A stretch of 34,227 nucleotides of DNA from a virus, in the IMG/VR virus record IMGVR_UViG_3300027759_000251, positions 1-34,227 of that record; one strand, written 5' to 3'. The notes under the pieces were generated by a model. That model did not search any database and was not told where the DNA came from. It saw only the letters and a list, made by a program, of their open reading frames with translations. Made by a program: the position numbers and the translations under genes. Below, one piece after another: positions 29,898 through 34,227 of the stretch (position 1 is the first letter of the stretch; each line of letters starts with the position of its first letter).

Positions 29898-30082
29898 TAT
29901 TTAAGATGTCCATTTCCACCTAACCATGCAAACAAAGCTACTGTTCCTAGGCCAACAACCCAAAAGAACTTTTTAACAATGCTTTCCCCAATGCTAATAT
30001 AAACATTCTCAATTACTTTTTCAGTAACTTTTTCAACTAGAAGCTCTAGTTGTTCATCAGTAAGTACAAGTTTATTTGTCAT
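29897..30082 (-). CDS. 61-residue membrane protein
   Basis: Charged amphipathic N-terminus (VLTDEQLELLVEKVTEKVIE) and one membrane helix (about 39-55, FFWVVGLGTVALFAWLGG). It lies between tail proteins, so a role in the virion or in tail attachment is possible; this could equally be a lysis accessory. It is separated from the glycine-rich gene upstream by only two bases. Confidence 0.6.
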   Translation of the reverse strand: MTNKLVLTDEQLELLVEKVTEKVIENVYISIGESIVKKFFWVVGLGTVALFAWLGGNGHLK

Positions 30083-30084
30083 GA

Positions 30085-31002
30085 TTAGAACGTAATTGAG
30101 CCAGAAGCTGTGAATTTGTATATTCTAAACCCACCTGACGTAGAAATGGTAGGTGAACCTGTTGTGCTTGTTGCGGCTATGAATGTATCTGGATAGCGGA
30201 GGATTACGATGCCGCTACCGCCAGTACCACCTGAATATTTTGGAGAATATGATGTGTAATTAGCACCACCACCGCCACCGCCACCAGTATTTGTAGAGCC
30301 AGCAGTAGCCGCATTATTTGCAGATGCCGCTACATAGCCACCATTACCACCGCCACCAACACCTCCAGCACCTGAAGTTCCTGCGTTTGAGTTATCTCCA
30401 GCACCGCCACCTCCACCGCCAGAATATGTAGTCACAGTTCCAGAAATAGCAGAAGCAATACCAGCACCACCTTTGCCGCCAATAGTGGCAACAGAAATTA
30501 AACCAATAGTGCCAGCACCGCCACCACCACCTCCAGCGTTTGCGTTTCCAATTGCACCACCAGAATTTCCTTGGCCAGAAATGCCAGAAGCACCATTAAC
30601 ACCAGAACCTGATTGAGATGCACCTCCACCAGAACCACCAGTTTTAGGATTAGCACCAGTACGCCATGCACCACCTCCACCACCAGCAGTAGCAGTAATA
30701 TTATTAAAAACAGAATTAGAACCGCTTGTACCACCAGCTGTTGAATCAGTAGCAGCAGCACCACCAGCACCCCCTGCACCTACAGTCACAGTTAGGCTTG
30801 AACCAATAGTTATTCCAGAAAACCCCGCAAGCAAACCGCCTGCGCCGCCGCCACCGGCTTGCCCGTTAGCATCACTACCGCCACCGCCACCACCAGCAAC
30901 AACCAAATACTCCACATTCTGCGGAGGCAGTCCCGTCCAATTGTTGTCTTTAATGGCTTGGCTTGCCTGAGACAGCGTATAAATGCCTGAATACTGAGGC
31001 AT
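30085..31002 (-). CDS. Glycine-rich putative adhesin, copy A (subtype I)
   Basis: 305 residues. N-terminal anchor YSGIYTLSQASQAIKDNNW (4-22) and the family signature VEYLVVAGGGGGG (30-42). The Gly/Ala/Ser body holds LTVTVGAGGAGG, SVFNNITATAGGGGG and GGAGIASAISGTVTTY. The C-terminal beta cap is GSGIVILRYPDTF and FRIYKFTASGSITF. Cap and IASAI block match copy C, defining subtype I. The plan (variable N-terminal hook, glycine core, conserved cap) suggests a trimeric or polyglycine-II surface protein. No signal peptide. Confidence 0.75.
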   Translation of the reverse strand: MPQYSGIYTLSQASQAIKDNNWTGLPPQNVEYLVVAGGGGGGSDANGQAGGGGAGGLLAGFSGITIGSSLTVTVGAGGAGGAAATDSTAGGTSGSNSVFNNITATAGGGGGAWRTGANPKTGGSGGGASQSGSGVNGASGISGQGNSGGAIGNANAGGGGGGAGTIGLISVATIGGKGGAGIASAISGTVTTYSGGGGGGAGDNSNAGTSGAGGVGGGGNGGYVAASANNAATAGSTNTGGGGGGGANYTSYSPKYSGGTGGSGIVILRYPDTFIAATSTTGSPTISTSGGFRIYKFTASGSITF

Positions 31003-31003
31003 C

Positions 31004-31351
31004 TTATGCTCCTTGAGTTACTTCAACCCAAGCAGTTGTGGCTTCATCCCATTTGTACATACCCGTTGTAGGCATAGGCGTTGGGGCTTCCCAAAGGTAT
31101 GTCTCAGCGTTCTTTGTCCATGATGCAAATGGTTGTGGAGGGGCAAAGCCTGTGCCATCCCATGTGTAACCAATGCCTGCATAGTTTTTATGCAATGCAG
31201 TGCCACCCGTAGCATGAACATTACCATGCGTGTTGTAAGATGTTTGAACCCACTCGGACGGATCACCCCAATGACCCGTTGCCAAAGTCTCGGCATCAAT
31301 AACAATAACTTGGTCAACAATGCCGTTTGTGATGTGTGCGTAATGTGCCAT
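31004..31351 (-). CDS. Small tail-region protein between glycine-rich genes
   Basis: 115 residues, beta-rich with many Trp/His: MAHYAHITNGIVDQVIVIDA, GNVHATGGTALHKNYAGIGY and WDEATTAWVEVTQGA. The opening MAHYAHITNGIVDQVIVID is common in small phage tail-region proteins whose function is unknown. It interrupts the pair of glycine-rich genes A and B. It might be a chaperone or accessory subunit of the adhesins; only position supports this. Confidence 0.7.
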   Translation of the reverse strand: MAHYAHITNGIVDQVIVIDAETLATGHWGDPSEWVQTSYNTHGNVHATGGTALHKNYAGIGYTWDGTGFAPPQPFASWTKNAETYLWEAPTPMPTTGMYKWDEATTAWVEVTQGA

Positions 31352-31360
31352 GATTTTCCT

Positions 31361-32188
31361 TTAAAAAGTTACAGTTCCAGATGATGTCCAAGTGTAGATT
31401 TGGTAGCCATCAGCGTAGTTTATTTGGGGTGATCCAGTTGTTGCAGTTGGTGCTGATTGTGTTGCAGGGTAACGAATAATTACGATGCCAGAGCCACCAT
31501 TTCCACCATTTGCGTTTGATCCGCCTGTCCATCCACCGCCACCTCCACCGCCTCCACTATTTGATGTTGCCGAGGTTGATGAAACTACTGTAGTAGGATT
31601 ATTATTTACACCACCAAAACCACTTCCAGAAATTCCTATGCCACGCATACTTGATGTTGCGCCACCGCTAATGCTTAAATATCCACCACCGCCTCCACCA
31701 GCATATTGAACTGGAGTTCCAGTTATTGTTGAAACAATACCTGTACCGCCATCGCCAGCTTTACCTGATGCTCCAGCATTCCCAATAGAACCTGAGCCAC
31801 CACCTCCACCGCCAGCATAAAGTGTGCCTGCTTGGTAAAAAACGCCACCAGCATTTCCGTTCCCAGATGCACCACCATTAGCCACATTGGTACTGCCTCC
31901 AACGCCAACTGATGAAGTTATAGAACTAAAAACAGATGCTTGCCCATTGCTACCAGAAGAACCAATAGAAGTTGAACCAGCACCGCCAGCACCTACAGTC
32001 ACAGTTAATGCAGAACCTGTAGCAACGGCAAACGATGCAGCACTTGAAAGTCCACCCGCACCGCCACCGCCACCAACCTCATAGCCACCGCCACCCCCAC
32101 CAGCAACCACAAGGTATTCAACGGCAGTAGGTGCGCCACTCAAAGGGTTAAATGTTGCGCTAATAAAACCACCAAGATTTGCACTCAT
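31361..32188 (-). CDS. Glycine-rich putative adhesin, copy B (subtype II)
   Basis: 275 residues. N-terminus SANLGGFISATFNPLSGAPT, then VEYLVVAGGGGGG (23-35). The body contains VTVGAGGAGSTSI, SVFSSITSSV and GGTGIVSTITGTPVQYAGGG. The cap is GSGIVIIRYPATQSAPTATT and YQIYTWTSSGTVTF. The short GGFIS-type start, GIVSTITG block and GTVTF end match copy D, defining subtype II. The start overlaps the stop of copy C (ATGA). No catalytic motif is visible. Confidence 0.75.
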   Translation of the reverse strand: MSANLGGFISATFNPLSGAPTAVEYLVVAGGGGGGYEVGGGGGAGGLSSAASFAVATGSALTVTVGAGGAGSTSIGSSGSNGQASVFSSITSSVGVGGSTNVANGGASGNGNAGGVFYQAGTLYAGGGGGGSGSIGNAGASGKAGDGGTGIVSTITGTPVQYAGGGGGGYLSISGGATSSMRGIGISGSGFGGVNNNPTTVVSSTSATSNSGGGGGGGGWTGGSNANGGNGGSGIVIIRYPATQSAPTATTGSPQINYADGYQIYTWTSSGTVTF

Positions 32189-33057
32189 AGTGTGATACTT
32201 CCGCTAGATGTAAATGTGTAAATTGTGTAGCCGTTAGCAGTTGTCTTTGTGCCGTTTGAAACGCTTGCCGCATCAGCAAATGTGCTTGGGTAGCGGATGA
32301 TTACAATTCCAGATCCTCCAGTGCCGCCATTAAATGCCCCATTAGACCCACCACCACCTCCTCCTGTGTTGGCTGTACCATTTCCACCAGCACTACCAGC
32401 CGTTCCTGTGCCACCACCACCAACACCTCCAATACCTAGCACATTTCCACCACCTGCTCCTCCACCTCCACCACCCGCATAAGTTGTAATAGTTCCATTG
32501 ATAGCTGAAGCAATACCAGCACCTCCATTTCCAGCAGCCCCAGCTGTTAAGGCATTTAAACCAACAGTTCCTGCACCTGCTCCTCCTCCAGCACCATTTC
32601 CTCCTACGCCAGCTCCATATCCAATGCCACCCGTATTTCCTTGTCCTGATGTGGCAAAACCTCCAGTATTTGTTGATCCTATATAGCCAGAACCGCCACC
32701 ACCAGAGCCACCCGAACCACCAGTTATGTATGAACTACTACCACCGCCATAACCACCACCAAGTGCGGTAATAGAACCAAAAACAGAATTATTACCATTT
32801 GCAGATGGGTTTGAAGAACCTGCACCTCCACCACCAATAGTCACTGTAATGGATGAATCTGTAGTCACAAGATAAATTCCTGATAACAAGCCTCCAGCAC
32901 CTGCGCCACCACCATTACTACCTGATGTTCCTGCACCGCCACCGCCACCACCAGCGACAACTAGATATTCAACCCAAGCAGTTTTTTGCGTACCACTCCA
33001 AGCCTTCTGTCTGATTGCTTGGTTTTGTTGTCTGAGAGTAAAAAGACCCGTTGCCAT
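32185..33057 (-). CDS. Glycine-rich putative adhesin, copy C (subtype I)
   Basis: 290 residues. N-terminus LFTLRQQNQAIRQKAWSGTQ is like copy A, with the signature VEYLVVAGGGGGG. The body has ITVTIGGGGAGSS, SVFGSITALGGG and GGAGIASAINGTITTYAGGG. The cap is GSGIVIIRYPSTF and YTIYTFTSSGSITL. AAGGG precedes the ATG. It is coupled to copy B downstream. A likely surface protein of the tail or a fibre component; no receptor can be inferred. Confidence 0.75.
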   Translation of the reverse strand: MATGLFTLRQQNQAIRQKAWSGTQKTAWVEYLVVAGGGGGGAGTSGSNGGGAGAGGLLSGIYLVTTDSSITVTIGGGGAGSSNPSANGNNSVFGSITALGGGYGGGSSSYITGGSGGSGGGGSGYIGSTNTGGFATSGQGNTGGIGYGAGVGGNGAGGGAGAGTVGLNALTAGAAGNGGAGIASAINGTITTYAGGGGGGAGGGNVLGIGGVGGGGTGTAGSAGGNGTANTGGGGGGSNGAFNGGTGGSGIVIIRYPSTFADAASVSNGTKTTANGYTIYTFTSSGSITL

Positions 33058-33066
33058 TTTTATCCC

Positions 33067-33942
33067 TTAGAAAGTAATCGTGCCAGAGGCAACAAATCTG
33101 TACACACGCCAAAAGCCTGTGACATAAGTTTCTGGTGAGCCTGTTGTTGATGTAGCAGGGGCTAGGTAAGATGGGTAGCGGATGATAACTATGCCAGAGC
33201 CGCCAGCCGCACCATTAAATAAAACAGCAGGAGTTCCACCAGATGGATTACCACCAGCACCACCGCCACCGCCAGTATTTGCCAATCCAGTGCTATTTAA
33301 ACTTACTGGTGAAGTTTGACAACCATTGCCACCGCCAGCCGCACCAATACCAAAAGGCAAAGCCTGTGTGCCACCACCAGCACCTCCAGCATAAAATATT
33401 TGTGAACCCGTAATTGAACTAACCAATCCAGTTCCACCATTACCTGCTTTTACACTAGCTGTTGCGCCAATGCCAACTGACCCAGCACCGCCTCCACCGC
33501 CTCCTGTAAAAGGAGATGGCCCTTGTCCTGCACCACCAGCAAAGCCTTGACCGCTTGTGCCAGAACCTGCTGCGCCACCACCAGAACCATTTGCTGCCCC
33601 ACCTCCACCAGAACCGCCAGTACGCCCTGCGCCAGAACTAATGTCATAAGTGCCACCGCCACCACCGCCAGTTGCGGTAATTGAACTAAAAACAGAGTTA
33701 GAACCATCAGAACTAGCAACTTGTGATGTTGTTGCTGCGCCACCTGCACCTACAGTAATTGTGTATGAAGTGCCAATTACTACAGCAAGACCTGTAGCAG
33801 ATAAAACACCGCCACCGCCACCGCCACCACCAAGCCATCCACCGCCACCACCGCCAGCCACGACAAGGTACTCCACCGTTGTGACAGGGTAGTTAATGCC
33901 GTTAGTCCCAGCACTTAGAATTCCACCAACTCTTTTGGACAT
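33067..33942 (-). CDS. Glycine-rich putative adhesin, copy D (subtype II)
   Basis: 291 residues. N-terminus SKRVGGILSAGTNGINYPVT is like copy B, with the signature VEYLVVAGGGGGG. The body has YTITVGAGGAATTS, SVFSSITATGGG and GGTGLVSSITGSQIFYAGG. The cap is GSGIVIIRYPSYLAPATSTT and WRVYRFVASGTITF. AAGGA lies upstream of the ATG. First of the four copies in transcription order. One Cys (GCQTS) is unusual in an otherwise Cys-free family. Confidence 0.75.
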   Translation of the reverse strand: MSKRVGGILSAGTNGINYPVTTVEYLVVAGGGGGGWLGGGGGGGGVLSATGLAVVIGTSYTITVGAGGAATTSQVASSDGSNSVFSSITATGGGGGGTYDISSGAGRTGGSGGGGAANGSGGGAAGSGTSGQGFAGGAGQGPSPFTGGGGGGAGSVGIGATASVKAGNGGTGLVSSITGSQIFYAGGAGGGTQALPFGIGAAGGGNGCQTSPVSLNSTGLANTGGGGGAGGNPSGGTPAVLFNGAAGGSGIVIIRYPSYLAPATSTTGSPETYVTGFWRVYRFVASGTITF

Positions 33943-33951
33943 GGTTAGTCC

Positions 33952-34227
33952 TTATGAGAGTTCTTCGTATGAAATCGTGTAGGCTATCTTTGATGCTGTG
34001 CTACTGGTCACAACAACAGACTTGTCTTCTTCAAGATAAAACGCTGTTGACTTGTCAGACACAATCAAAGACGCATCTGGTGGGACAGAAACAGTCGATG
34101 CTAATGGGTATGAAGTGCCAGAGCCAGCAGCAGCAGTATTCACCGCTACAGTTGTGTCATAAGCAGTTGTGCCATCTACATTGGCAGCAATAACCATATT
34201 GACTTTAAACACTTTTCCAGATGAAGC
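33952..34227 (-). CDS. Small beta-rich protein (partial, N-terminus off the window)
   Basis: The frame stays open to the right edge (ASSGKVFKVNMVIAANVDGT from the edge inward), so the true start lies just outside; a GTG at 34212 is possible but has no ribosome site. Ninety-two residues are visible, rich in Thr/Ser/Val (TVAVNTAAAGSGTSYPLAST), ending SKIAYTISYEELS. No family recognised. It directly precedes the adhesin genes, so a structural role is probable. Confidence 0.55.
   Translation of the reverse strand, partial: ASSGKVFKVNMVIAANVDGTTAYDTTVAVNTAAAGSGTSYPLASTVSVPPDASLIVSDKSTAFYLEEDKSVVVTSSTASKIAYTISYEELS

Noticed and set aside
28064-33892. Long proline- and histidine-rich open frames on the plus strand opposite the glycine-rich genes (for example 28064-28315, 31485-31709, 32297-32482, 33650-33892)
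   Set aside because: They are antisense readings of GGN glycine codons, have no ribosome sites and lie inside well-supported minus-strand genes.
1-34227. Closing the window into a circle
   Set aside because: Joining the ends would stop the capsid protein after about seven extra residues, and no terminal overlap is visible, so sequence is missing.
1-34227. tRNA genes, integrase, transposase or DNA polymerase
   Set aside because: None could be recognised on either strand; I did not see a cloverleaf or matching motifs, although short tRNAs can be missed by eye.

Overview
This window is a stretch of a tailed double-stranded DNA phage (Caudoviricetes), most likely podovirus-like. It has a complete terminase pair, a P22/SU10-type portal, an acidic scaffold and the N-terminal part of an SU10-family major capsid protein. 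It also has three large internal (ejection-type) proteins and a fibre/adhesin block. I see no tape measure, sheath, baseplate or tail-tube gene. The GH19 endolysin with a nested Rz/Rz1 spanin pair points to a Gram-negative host. AT-leaning composition, very tight packing (many ATGA start/stop overlaps) and the gene set resemble uncultured freshwater phages, but the host cannot be named from sequence. The window is incomplete at both ends: the capsid gene runs off the left edge and a small protein runs off the right edge. Joining the two ends as a circle would stop the capsid after a few codons, so some sequence is missing between them.

Layout. 1-7269 (minus): packaging and head operon, transcribed TerS, TerL, terminator, small head-associated proteins, a HiPIP-like cysteine protein, portal, scaffold, capsid. 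7270-7886: a 0.6 kb non-coding divergent region with G-runs, short repeats and a putative promoter. 7887-9345 (plus): a small early operon of five genes including a GP88-like cysteine-rich protein, closed by a terminator. 9346-9730: a convergent non-coding region with an iteron-like repeat. 9731-13727 (minus): early/replication operon: HTH-like regulator, DUF1376 replication protein, RusA resolvase, methyltransferase, HNH/Ref-like nuclease and many very small proteins. 13838-15763 (plus): recombination operon: ERF annealase, SSB-like protein, winged-helix protein, MazG-like pyrophosphohydrolase.

15775-19952 (minus): small membrane protein, metallophosphoesterase, HEXXH protein, then the lysis cassette (GH19 endolysin, Rz with embedded Rz1, holin-like protein, lipoprotein and several small membrane proteins). 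19954-25775 (minus): three large proteins, of which the first carries a lytic transglycosylase domain and the third about twenty 11-residue repeats. These are the likely ejection proteins. 25778-29453: GNAT-like small protein, small connector-like protein, gp10-like tail hub, and a tail fibre with a glycine-rich tip. 29463-33942: small structural proteins and four paralogous glycine-rich proteins arranged as two alternating subtypes, the clearest unusual feature of the window.

How it works together. The phage probably depends on host DNA polymerase: no polymerase, helicase or integrase is visible. It supplies an initiator-like DUF1376 protein, ERF/SSB-like recombination, RusA resolution and nucleotide/DNA-modifying enzymes. 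The late minus-strand genes build the capsid and tail and lyse the cell. The multiplied glycine-rich proteins look like a reservoir for receptor-binding variation.
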